Source: Chaetorhynchus papuensis (taxonomy: Eukaryota; Chordata; Aves; Passeriformes; Rhipiduridae). Taken from it: a DNA stretch of 64,000 nucleotides. A program made the position numbers and the translations under genes. Positions 28,101 through 38,701 of this stretch are shown piece by piece. The notes under the pieces were generated by a model that did not search any database, was not told where the DNA came from, and saw nothing but the letters and a program-made list of their open reading frames with translations. Every line of letters begins with the position of its first letter. Position 1 is the first letter of the stretch. The DNA lies in assembly GCA_013396525.1 (NCBI GenBank), contig VWYX01001318.1, forward strand, positions 62,001 through 126,000. Direction: 5' to 3'.

Positions 28101-29086
28101 CTCTTCAGTCTTGTTGTGGAAATATATTGATTTGGATTAAAAAAAATCATTTCATTGCACAGGTGTTCCTGTGGGGTAGCACACTGGCATATGAAGGTGG
28201 AGGTTGCTTATATTGGGAAAGCAAGAGAGGGCTTGAAGGACTTTACTTGTAGTTTGCCTTTCATCCTTTGTCTGAGTATTTGCCTCTATTGCTAATTTTA
28301 CAAATTGTTCATGAATGCTGAATTCTGTGGGATTTTCTTTTCCGTCTGAATACATTGTTTAATATTTATTTAGAATCTTGTCAAGGGGTTTATAAATTCA
28401 AACTTCAGTTTCCTTTGCCTTTGTGCATTTGTGCAACTTATAATTTCTGAAAGCGAGTTGTTCCTTGGCATAGCAGGATGCAGGGACACTCTAATGCTTT
28501 ATTATTTCCTGATACATACTTTTACAGATCTTGACACAATTTTAATTTCCCAGTGGTCTGAGAGGCATGGAGAGGTTTGCATGGAAGTTACAGTAGTCAG
28601 TTGGTTCTGGTGTTGACTTTGTTCTTGTTGAGACCTCTCTGGCATTGCATGTGCCTTTGGTCACACTGTGCAGGATCTACCCCATTGGGGCTGCTCAAGT
28701 TTGTGCCAGGCTATGCCATCTTCTCTAGGCCTCTTTGGGCACAAGTGATTCTCCTTAGTTATAGTGCTTTCTTAAATGTTCAGTGTTGGCCCTACTTGCT
28801 GTGTGTGTGCTACGTATTTGCCAGTCTGTAGGCTTTCCAGCGTGCCTGTTACGTGTACAAGTGAAAACTTGGGTTGAGGTTTTTTAGGTGCTTGTGCTAT
28901 TGACTTCGGAAGGGGTAAGGATCGTGGTGGAGGCAGATGCACAGCACAGGTAGAGGAAATGGTGGTGCTGGAGAAGCGTGACCTTTCGGACTTCACAGGG
29001 TGTCTGTGAGCTGCTCCTGCTCAGGGCCAGTTCCTGTGCACACATCAGGTAAGACAGGTCTCGTGCTTTGCTCCTTCTGCATTCCC
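10124..29086 (+). other. PPM1H: PPM1H intron 1, middle part
   Basis: A long AT-rich intronic stretch with no exon, RNA gene or recognisable transposon. Open frames up to about 130 codons occur on both strands but carry no family motifs and often run through A- or T-rich tracts. Some blocks, such as 11600-12010, 22140-22480 and 27110-27320, have balanced composition with clusters of homeodomain-type TAATT, GATA-like or A/T-rich core sites of the kind seen in conserved noncoding elements. That is an impression, not a measurement. Confidence 0.65.
18836..18857. repeat. Poly(A) run, 22 nt, with adjacent A/C-rich tract
   Basis: 22 consecutive A followed by cacc, eight A and a C/A-rich stretch to about 18880. 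No retroposed body was recognised upstream, so simple sequence is as likely as a retroposon tail. Confidence 0.8.
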
Positions 29087-29197
29087 ATATGGACAAGGTC
29101 CTGGACAACCTGTTGTGGGTGACCCTGCTTGAGCAGGGGGTTTGGACCAGATGACCTCCAAAGGACACTTCAAAGCTCAGCTGTCCTGTGATTCTCT
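29087..29197 (+). mobile_element. CR1 LINE fragment (3' end)
   Basis: About 110 bp matching the 3' end of avian CR1 retrotransposons: tggacaaggtcctggacaac, a diverged ctgttgtgggtgaccctgct block, then gagcagggggtttggaccag and atgacctccaaagg, ending tcctgtgattctc, a decayed copy of the terminal octamer repeat. CR1 insertions are typically 5'-truncated and lack target-site duplications, as here. Several substitutions indicate an old copy. It is noncoding and part of intron 1. Confidence 0.85.
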
Positions 29198-29435
29198 GGT
29201 TTTGCACCTTCCAAAACTGCATAACCTTGTTGAACCTCCTCTGCTCTTGGGTGGGAACATATCTTTTCATCCCACCCCCTTCAAGGACAGGCAGGAACCT
29301 GTGGGGATATTTACCCTGAGGTTGTGGCGTATCATGTTGATAGGTGTTGTGCAGACCCCAGAGCTTCAATACCTTCCCTCTGGATGAAGGTAGCAGATGG
29401 GGCTGGAAAGGACACCCTTGTTTCCAAGCTGTGTG

Positions 29436-29451
29436 CACACACACACACACC
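29436..29451. repeat. Short (CA)n microsatellite
   Basis: Eight CA units followed by a short C run and CACAG. Confidence 0.8.
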
Positions 29452-29608
29452 CCCACAGCCAGACACTCATTTGCTCACTGCTATTTGCCTGCTCTTGGGT
29501 AGAAATTCTGCATTTGGCTGTCATTCTTCATTTACTGGCACTCATTTTACCAGGGTTTCTATGTTGACTTCCACTCTGAATTATCATTGCACTTGAAAAT
29601 TTTTGATT

Positions 29609-30004
29609 CGTTAAATCTTGATATTCACGGACAAAAGACCCTCTAACTAATTAAAGTTAGAAAGTGGTATGTTTATTCAGGCACCGGCAGGTGGCATGGG
29701 AGTAGCCTCCTAAAGACAGGCCAGCCAAGTACAAGGTTCTTCACTCCCTATTTATTACTCAAAGTTTTACATCCCTTACATATGACACATGACCTCAGCA
29801 CCTCCCATTTCCCGCTCTGTATTAAAATGAGATCATTCGTCCTTCACACATGCGCAGTTCCTCTCTGGAATTGGGTTGGTGGTCTCGAATTGGGTCAGTG
29901 GTCCGAAAAGATGAAGTCAGGAACATCTTCCTTGCAATGACCTCTTTACCTTCTCGCTGTTGGCAGGCCTTCATGACCTGCTGGTGCAGCCCAAGATCCC
30001 CTAC
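29609..30004 (-). mobile_element. Probable solo LTR of an endogenous retrovirus
   Basis: Read on the minus strand, this segment of about 396 bp has the layout of a retroviral LTR. It has a U3-like region, a TAATAAATA TATA-like box (29749-29757), about 70 nt further on an AATAAA polyadenylation signal (29672-29677), then a short U5-like tail. The flanks carry a perfect 8-bp direct repeat, ttttgatt, at 29601-29608 and 30005-30012. True termini are uncertain: LTRs normally run TG...CA with 4-6 bp duplications, and the segment ends here are not clean TG/CA. Alternative end: 29619. No gag, pol or env remnant lies alongside, so it would be a solo LTR left by recombination. It is more CpG-containing than its surroundings. 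Family not identified. Confidence 0.6.
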
Positions 30005-31667
30005 TTTTGATTAATTATTATGAAACCCAGGTGCTGTTCTTGATTCTATTAGTTTTGATTTGCTTTGATGACAGTTCATTTATTCTGTTTCCTTCTATAA
30101 ACAAAACTTAAAATAAGAATATAATGGCAAATAATACATCACTTAGCTCTAGCTTAAGTATCTAATAATCATTAGCTTATCTTTTGTTTTTCTACCTTGC
30201 ATTCTAATCAGTACAAGTTGATTCTAACTCTTAGCTAAAATTTTTAACCTTTCAGAACCTTGACTCAGTTTTCATCTGTGATGGCTGAACAACTGAGCAA
30301 ATATATTACACACTTTGGCCTATATTACATGAAAAATAAGTGTTTTCAATGACATAATATTTAACTGAATTTTGCATTAGAAACACCACAGGTTTTTGTT
30401 TAGAGGTGTTTGTGTATGTATGTATGTGTATATAAGATATATGTAAAAGTACTGCAACATTTTCTTAATCTTCTTTTGCATTAGTTACTGTGACTTTTTT
30501 ATACTTTAAATTTAGGAAAGCTGATTTCAGAATTGATTGTTAGCCCCAAGAGGAGTAAATGAATGATCACTACAAATGTTTTGATAATCATGCTCTATCA
30601 AGATTAAGGGAGCTGCTATTTTTTTGTAATTTTTTTTTCAGCCTCCGGATTGCTGATCTTTCATTGGTTTACATTTAGCTTCTATTTTAACAGCTTCAAA
30701 GATGGGGTCTAGGAATGCAATTTAGTAACAGAAGTAAAAGACTGGGTTTTGAGGCATTTTTCTATGGCAAAGAGTCATTGGAGTGTTTTTTGCACATGGC
30801 CCCTTCCTGCAGATCTGCCAGCTAATGTTCTCCCAGAGGAAAAGTGATGGATGTAAAACTCCAGCAGTAGGGTGTAGTTTTTCTTTAATTATTAAAAATT
30901 ACCAGCATATGAGTGGCTTTGAATTAATTTCCTACTTGTGGATTTTTGGTAATAAAGCTGTATGTAATATTTTCTCCCTTTCCTTTTTCCTCCCCCTTGC
31001 CTTGCATATGTGTGCTTCCGTACATATACAGTTTCTATAATGACTTTAAAAAATAAATTAGCAGGTTGACTTCTTTCAGGTTGTGGGGGCTTCAAGTACC
31101 TGCTGCAGAAGAGGGGTATTGTGAATAAGGCATTAGTGCGTAACTGTGGAAATGTGTACCTTCTCTGCCACACTTGCAGAGATTATCTTGGGGCTAATTT
31201 CAGTTGACAGCTGTATCAAAGGGATTAGTTCTGTCACCACTCATCTCTTGGGGTTAACTTTCACACATGCTAAATATGAGAGATAATTTTTTTTGTTGTT
31301 GAAAGCTTGGACCAGTTTTGCATAAGCCATTTATCTTGATTTCTCTTAACCCTGAAGCTGAGACTGCGGTCTACAGCATCGTAATCTAAAGATGTGGGAT
31401 TTACTGCATTACTTTAAACGCATAACTTGCTTCACTGTAAGCATAAGGAGAACTTTTATTTGCATATAATTGCCATTTCTGTAAGGAAGAAAGGGTTTAT
31501 TTTAGATGTGCTCTCAAAAGTAGAACTTTGGGAAGGAAACTGGGGAGGAGGGGGAAGTAGTCTTTTGTTTTCTTCATGCGTCCTTGTTATGTGCAGACAC
31601 TCATTTAAGAGTCTAGAAGAAAACAAAAATATTTTGATTCAAATTGAGCTTTTGGTTGGGGTTTTGC

Positions 31668-31708
31668 ATAGTAGTAGTAGTTGGTGGTGTAGCAGTAATA
31701 GTAGTGTT
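31668..31708. repeat. Imperfect (TAG)n trinucleotide repeat
   Basis: Four to five perfect TAG units followed by ttggtggtg and degenerate tagcagtaatagtag. Open frames across it read runs of serine and are not coding. Confidence 0.75.
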
Positions 31709-32014
31709 GAGCTTGTAGACAGAGTGAATATTTCTGAGGCCCAGATGCCCCTTGCTGTAGTGATTAGGGGCAGGTTGCTTTTCCCTGCCTTTTCATCTTT
31801 TTCACTGCAGTGATTTCTGTATTCTGATGTTCTGTCCTAATGTGCAAAGTCACAGGGACTATTCACACATGGCCAATGAGACATGATAAAGGATATTCCT
31901 GTAGAAAGGGCCCATTTCTTTTCACTATTGTTTAGGGGTTTTTTAGTGCTTTCTGCTTCAATTTGAAGCTGAAAACTTATCACACCAGCCAAAGCTAGTA
32001 AGCATTATCAACAA

Positions 32015-32071
32015 CTTAATAATGTAATAACATAATGAGATAACATAATATTATAACGTAATAACATAAGG
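32015..32071. repeat. AT-rich degenerate repeat (TAACATAA units)
   Basis: Repeated taacataa/taataa motifs, including two copies of gtaataacataa about 30 nt apart. It looks like a decayed minisatellite or AT-rich low-complexity DNA. Confidence 0.7.
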
Positions 32072-34412
32072 TAAGCTTTATCGACAACAAAAATCTAGAA
32101 AAATCTAATAATGCATAAAAATCTCAATGTTTTTGTGCAAATACACTCATCTGGAGGCTGACTTCACCAGATTGTATGTGCCCTATTCATATAAGAAGCA
32201 TATTTTGAAGAACTTTCAAGGCAACTTCTTCCCAAATACCGTGGGAATCAGCTCAGGCCCATTTTGCCCAGATGAGTGAGGTTTGAGATCTTAACTGTTG
32301 GAGAGAAGAAGAAAAAGGTCTAAGTGCAATAGTGGAAACTGGACTAGAAGGATACTGGCCAACACAAAGTTGTTTATTCTTATTGTCTTCTGGATCTCTT
32401 GCTTATATTTCAGCAAGCATTGAACAGCCAGGCAAAGTTACTCTAAATATGGATGGTGAGCAATCTGATCTGGCATTCTTTGCAATTTCACTGTGCTTTG
32501 TGGGAAATAAATGGTGGCTCTCTTACAGTGTCAAATTAATATTTGCTTTTTCAACTTCTTCTTACCCCATTCTGATAGCTAGTACAGAAGAAGTAAGGAG
32601 GAAGAATTTGGCAGGTAGTATTGTCAGCTGTGGCTGAGATGGCTCAGCTCTGAAGTGAGATCATGCTTAACCACCTTTGTATCCCACTGGTCTGGCTCGG
32701 CATCTGCTTGGGGCTCACTGACCCTTGGTTTTCTTCTGCAATACCTGCATGCTAATTATCAAAAGGGCTGCTTCTCCCTGTGTAGTGGTCACAGAGCTTG
32801 CTCATTCCTGCAGTGACCTACACAACTGTTTTGTTCCTTGTAGTCACTTAGTATTTAATCTTTTTTTGGAAAGGGTAGCTGGATGATGTGCTGCACTGTA
32901 GCATTTTGGGAAGTCCATACAAATAACATCAGGGTAGACTTCCCTTCCAAGATGTCATTGACTTCAGTCCAAAGACAAGCTGTGTTACTAGGTTATGATC
33001 ATTTACACTGAACTTGTGGTAAATTTCCAGCATAAATGGTATTCTAGTTTTATACTTTGCCTGTTTTCATCCCATATTTAGTACTTATTAGCTTGATGGG
33101 TGTCACAGCTTCTAGCTGGGCCTTAAAGTGAAGTTGGCCTAGTATACCAGTGTAATTGCTGGTAAGAAAAACCATATTTTAACAGGACATCATTGCAAGA
33201 TTTTATGGCTAAATATTCACTTCTTCCTTGGTTAATAAAATGAAAGTTTTATTTAGCCCCCATGGATTTAGAGAACCGATTCAGGGCTGGTTTCAATTTC
33301 TGCCCGCAGTGGACAGTACTAGTGAGTGCTTTGGTTTGACGTGCACAATGTGACAGTTACAGTAATGAATGAACGGAACTATTTAGGCTGCTTGAAAAGC
33401 TGCCTTTCATCTGAGGGAGGAGGTGAGCAGCTAGAAGGAAATCTCTTTCAAGTTGATTCCCAGTGCAGAAATAAATCTCATGTGGGTGAAAGGGAGGAAA
33501 CAAGACACCTACCTGGAAATCTAAGACTGTAAGTGAGATGTCACGGAAAAAAGCAGTGGCATCTACTCACATGCTAATCCATTAAGAGAAAAAAAAAGTG
33601 GGAGGGGAAGTAAAGCCAGCAACACTTATGGGAAAGTTGGTTTTCTATGGGATCTTTAATTGTCATTCTAAGACTGTTGAAATTATAACACTCAACTGTT
33701 AGGAACATATTGTCTGTTGTCTATAGGTATGGTATTCATTCGTCTGGGTTACTTCCGTGTTATTAGTTGGGTTGGATGCAAGCTGGTGTCATGCAGTTGT
33801 GGAGTGGTGTGTGTGTGCCACAGCTGGAAGGAGGAGAGGCTGGCTGTAGCTCCTGTGAGCGGGGGAGAGAAGGGCTTTGTGCTTCCTGGTGAATTGATTC
33901 ATTCAGAGTCAGAGTAACTACAGGTGTCTGCTGCTAGTCTGAAACCCCGGAGGAGGGTAGAATTGAAAATTGCAGTGTACAACAAGCTGCCTATAGATCT
34001 ATCCTCTTTTTTTCTAGCTCATTTTTTCTTGCTAATGCATAGGGAGGGGACACAGAACTTTTGCATTTGTATGGGACTAGTACTTATGGAGCAAATGAGC
34101 ACAGGTTCCCCGGGTAAAGACATCATGTAGGGCACTTTACAAGCAGTGTTCCTTTACTGCAGCTCATAGACTGTTTGAAGCTTTTGTTGTGGGCTATATT
34201 TTGCTCCGAGTAGGTAAGGCAACTGCATTGGGGTTTTTTTGGTGGGTAAAAGTTGCCTGCTACAACACAGCTTGGAATTTTGGCTGATTACAACTTAATG
34301 GAATATCAAAGAGCATGGTGTAAAAAGGACTAAAACACGCAAAGAGTATATGTGTTAGTATTGATGCAAAAAAAATAGAGGGATGAATAGAAATGCTTCA
34401 AAAGATTGAAAC

Positions 34413-34480
34413 CTTTTTTTTTGTTTGTGGGTTTTTGTTTGCTTGTGGTTTGGTTTGGGTTGTTTTGGGGTTTTTTTTTG
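34413..34480. repeat. T/G-rich low-complexity tract
   Basis: A run of nine T, then tgtttgtgggtttttgtttg-type sequence, GGG and GGGG runs and a final run of nine T. Similar in composition to 7178-7248. Confidence 0.7.
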
Positions 34481-37400
34481 AAACTGCTATCAAAGCCTGT
34501 TTTGGGTTTTTTCACCAGGCCTGTTTTGGCTCTCTTAAGATAAACTTAGAGTTTTGCAATCAGTGATCTTGTCACAGGACTTTGAGCTCTGCTTGTTGAT
34601 TGAAGAATAGAAGCACAGTGTGACCTGCATTTCCCTTCAGTCAAACGGGCTTTGGGGTCTCATGAGATAGCAGCAGAATGGTAACTGCGAGCCAGACAAA
34701 CTAGCTGGCTCCTATCTGGTGGATTTGCTTTTAGCTGAGGACATGTTTAAGATTAAGTCTCCTGAAATACAAAAGTGTCCATCAGGGTCGATGCAGATAC
34801 TTCAACTGTGACCAAACCCCACCCCCTGACTGTGCAGGCTTCAGGAAGCTCCTGTTTGGAAAGTGGGAGGGGTTTTTACTAGCACCACTATACCTCGAAA
34901 TAAACCTTAGGATTATTTATTTGTTACTGAGAAATGCGTTTGACACGGTAGAGACAGTGAATTCTGATCCAAATTAGATACGTTATTTGGGTTGAATGTT
35001 GCAAAAGATTGGATAAAAGATATATGGGTGTTGGGGGAGAGGAGGGAAAGGATGGCAAGCAGTTGATCATCAATAGGTCTAATCAGTGTCTTGAAAATTT
35101 GGGGAGAACAAGAGGAGGAATTCACTTGAAAATGTGTGTCTAAATAAGGTAGAGAATTATGTAGGCCTCAGTCTTTTAATTAATTTTTAACTATTTTCTT
35201 CTCTGCATTATTATTAATATTAATGGTAAAATGGGATTGAAATGATTGGAGGTGTTTTATCTCATTTTGGTCACTTTACTGGTGGATAACTTATAATTTA
35301 AATTAGACAGAAAAAGATACAAAGGGGCAGTCTTTGGAAGCTGAGGCACTTCATCTGTGGAAGGAGGGGCAGATTTTCCCATTAAAAATTCCAGAGGTCT
35401 AATTAAGAGTTACCTTTTGGAGATATGAGTATCTTGTTAGTTCTGCTTTGTTACTTGTATAAACAGCATAGATGTGATTTTTGTTTTGATAAGTTGCAGC
35501 CTGGGAGAACAAGGAGGAAAGACAACAGTGAAATCAGCATTGGAAAGCTGGTTGAAAGAATTGCCTGGAGGAGGGATTTGGGAAACTGCAGAAAGAAAAG
35601 CATTTCAAAAGTCAGCAAAGACAGAGCTGTTTGAAGCTGAGTAGATGCTACCAACTTCTGTGCTTGGCATCAGGCACCAACACATAGTTCAAGCTTTGAG
35701 ATTAAAAATCACGAGGCTTCACTGCAGCCGTTTTCCAGGGTTTGCCTATGAGATGGGATGTGAGAGTAGAAGAGTGCCTGTGTCAGGCGAGGGGCAGCTT
35801 TTGGTATCTAGAGCCTGTATTACCTGGTAGGATCCATGAGCACCATTTTTACATTATGATAAATCCAGGCCTTCACAAAGAATAAAATACACTTAATCCT
35901 CTGATGAAGAAAGAAAAACTGGCGTTCTGGGAGAGACGGCTGATTTCTCGGATGAAATGCGTTGTTCAGAGCCTCACTCCTCCCTCCTCAATACACTGAC
36001 ATCCCAGCTCCCATGTCTACTCAGTATTCAGTCCTGCCAGGTTCCTTTTGATCATACTGTCTTCTAGCAAGGTGCTTGGTACGCAATTTCAATTCCAGGT
36101 GTTTTGTGACAGCTGATTGTCAAGCCAGTCTGTTGGGTCACTTTGTTCTCATAGTCCTTCTAATGTATTCAGTGCATTGACATATTTTCTTGGTAAGAGC
36201 TTTATAAAATTGCAGTATTGTGCATAACTTGATGTGTCATTAAACATCAGAACATCTTCCACCATACAAGTCCTGAAGTCCATCACTAAGCTCAGAAACC
36301 AGAGCTACTCTAAGAGTTCAATGACTTTCATAAGGAACAATAAGTGGTAGGAAAGCAGCGATTTTTGTAAGGAGTGACTTCTGTCTCTCACTTGTCTTCT
36401 GCTTCTTTTTTAAAATGGGATTGAAAACAGCAGCAGCAGTAAGGAGACTGATTGGCTAAACTGAATATTGATTAGTTCGTGATATGATAAAACTACACTT
36501 TCTCTGCTGCTGCAGTATTTTAATTGTGTTTGTGGCATTTCAAACTGAATAGGTCTTGGTCAGCTGATTTAAATGCTTTGGTATTTATGATTTTGTCATG
36601 TGTGTTGTGTGTTCCGCCCTCTCCCCCCCATTTCTGAATATATGCTTCTAGTTTTCCTAATGTCAAGAAAATGAGAGTTTTCAGACTGGAAGCTTACTGC
36701 ATCTCAGTATTTCATCTGCAATTGCCCAAAGGTTAAGCACTACAGGGGATGAGTGGTTAAACTGCTCACAAGTGCCTTGCAACTAATTGCTCCTTCATCT
36801 CTGCTCTCTGTGTGTTTTGCAAAATAATTTTATCCACAATTAGTGTTTCATTACAAGACATACTTGCAAACAAACGGTGGTATTGTGCATACAGATAGAC
36901 AGCAATGTGTAGCATTTAGCACTGTAAGGAAACTTCCCATTTCTGAAAGCAGTTAATTGCAGTGATGTACATTTTCTTTTTAAAAAAGCCTTTCTTTTCT
37001 GTTCAGAGGCAGGAACACTCATTTGCGTGTCACAGCATCATATTGCTCCTTGAAAATCAAAAGAATGTATTATCTTCAAGCAAGTATCATCTGATACAGA
37101 CTTGACATTTCAGCAAGAGCAGGCAAGCTGGGGTTCCCGTCAAGCCTTCCTTTGGTTTCTGTTTCCATTTCAACAACCTTTAGCAAGTATTTTCCTATTG
37201 TGTAAAGTTTTACTGTAATGAAAACATTAGAGATCAGGAAGTCAGGTATGTCTTGAACTTGCCATCAGGATTATGATGTGCCTTCAAGCTCTTTTAGTTT
37301 CTGGGGAGGCAGCAGTTATTTCTAAAGACATTGTGTGCTGATGTGAAACTCAGTGTTTGTCCAGTAGTGGAAATACTGCCCCTGGTTTTGTTGACCCAAA

Positions 37401-38532
37401 CCTCGCAGTAGAGAGGAGTGGGTGGATAGTGTTTGTGGAAGAGGACATGCCTGCAATAAAGTCATGGTGTCTTTGCTTGGTTGGAACAAGACATCATCCC
37501 AGCTTGCACAGGTTTTCCCCATGTGAACCCAGGACTGTCAGCTGATTCAAAATTGGTCAGTTTGTGATGAGATTCTCATGTAGAAGGTGGAAAGTGTGTT
37601 TGAGCTTGACTTTTCTGAGATTGATGATAGTAACCACAGTATTTTGGATAATACAGACTTCTGATTAAGGTTTTAAAAACTTGTTGGTGGAATAGCTGTT
37701 ATTTCAGCCTCACCACTGATCAAAGGAAGGAAGCTGTGGTACAAGTCTCAGGATACCTTTGGCTGTTTAAAGCTTGTACTGAGCTCTTAGTGCTGGTTTT
37801 TGCATGCCTGCAGTTCAGTGCAGACTTCTGTTTTCTACAGGGCAGGTGGGACAGATGGTTTGAGGTGGGCTTCTGGGGGCGGGGGGTTATGTTGTGCGGT
37901 ACTAGGGGGACGTATTTAGTATGCATCACTGTATCACTGTGATACAAGCAAGCTTGACTTGCCTGTCAGCAACGAAGTCTTTCCTTTGTATTTGTGTCAT
38001 AGCATTTCTGATATATGCCATTTGAACAGACTGCCTTCAGCAGTAACAGCTTTGTAGATTTATAGCAGGTATTTTGTTTGTGCAAAGACTTGGAACTTGA
38101 CAGAATGCACACTCTTAGCCAGCAGATTCATTATTTATAGCAGAGGCTGACAGGTAGAAAAGCAAATGGGGGTCTCATGTTGCAGCTGGGAGGCATATGT
38201 GTTATCAACTTCATCCATAAAGTAGTCTCTTTTAAGAAAAAGTATGGTATGCCTAGGGGTGAAATATGCTCATGGCACCCTTGGTTCTTACTCACATAGT
38301 TCTGCAGAAAATGCTTGTTATGTCGTGTGTGTGTGCAGAAATAAGCAAGAATGCCTGTGTGTGTGTTTGTATCTGTGTAAGGCAGTCAGGTATTTTAATT
38401 CAGTTAGTACTTGCAACACTGCTGGACTCTGGTTCCGTACATCTCGAGTCACATTATGAAGTACAGACGGGGGCTTCTGTTCTTTGCTATCTGGTAATTG
38501 TTTTATTTTTTTTATTTTGCTTTTTTTCTTAG

Positions 38533-38701
38533 GGTAATAAATGCAGGGAAGAGCACGCACAATGAAGATCAAGCCAGCTGTGAAGTCCTCTTTGTCAAGA
38601 AAAAAGCTGGAGGAAGTAATTCTACACCAAACAAGAACTCTTCAACAAAACGGAGGTCATCGCTGCCCAATGGAGAAGGTCTCCAGCTGAAAGACAATTC
38701 A
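38533..38701 (+). CDS. PPM1H: PPM1H coding exon 2 (internal exon, metal-ligand N-E-D motif)
   Basis: Internal coding exon of protein phosphatase, Mg2+/Mn2+-dependent 1H. It is bounded by AG at 38531-38532, after a very long T-rich tract, and a gtaagc donor at 38702. The first base completes a codon split after its second base; human PPM1H has Glu there. 56 full codons follow and the exon ends on a codon boundary. The peptide opens VINAGKSTHNEDQAS; Glu (38564-38566) and Asp (38567-38569) match the E-D pair that ligates metal in PP2C phosphatases. The second half is a basic, Ser/Asn-rich stretch containing KRRSSLPNGEGLQLK, very close to human PPM1H as I recall it, with about one extra residue (Thr before KRRSS). 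This part lies between the first strand and the catalytic DGH motif and is probably a surface loop. Exon number 2 is inferred from the human gene. Paralogues PPM1J and PPM1M are less likely given the linker sequence. Confidence 0.95.

Larger units (their letters stand above)
30013..38530 (+). other. PPM1H: PPM1H intron 1, last part before exon 2
   Basis: Intronic sequence without a further exon or recognised transposon. It contains AT-rich and trinucleotide low-complexity tracts (31668-31708, 32015-32071, 34413-34480), a G-rich cluster around 37863-37909 and, in its last 40 nt, the long T-rich tract and AG acceptor of exon 2. Confidence 0.7.

Noticed and set aside
28884..29456. 190-codon minus-strand open frame
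   Set aside because: It runs antisense through the CR1 tail and a CA repeat and has no family motif; its reading frame is chance plus repeat composition.
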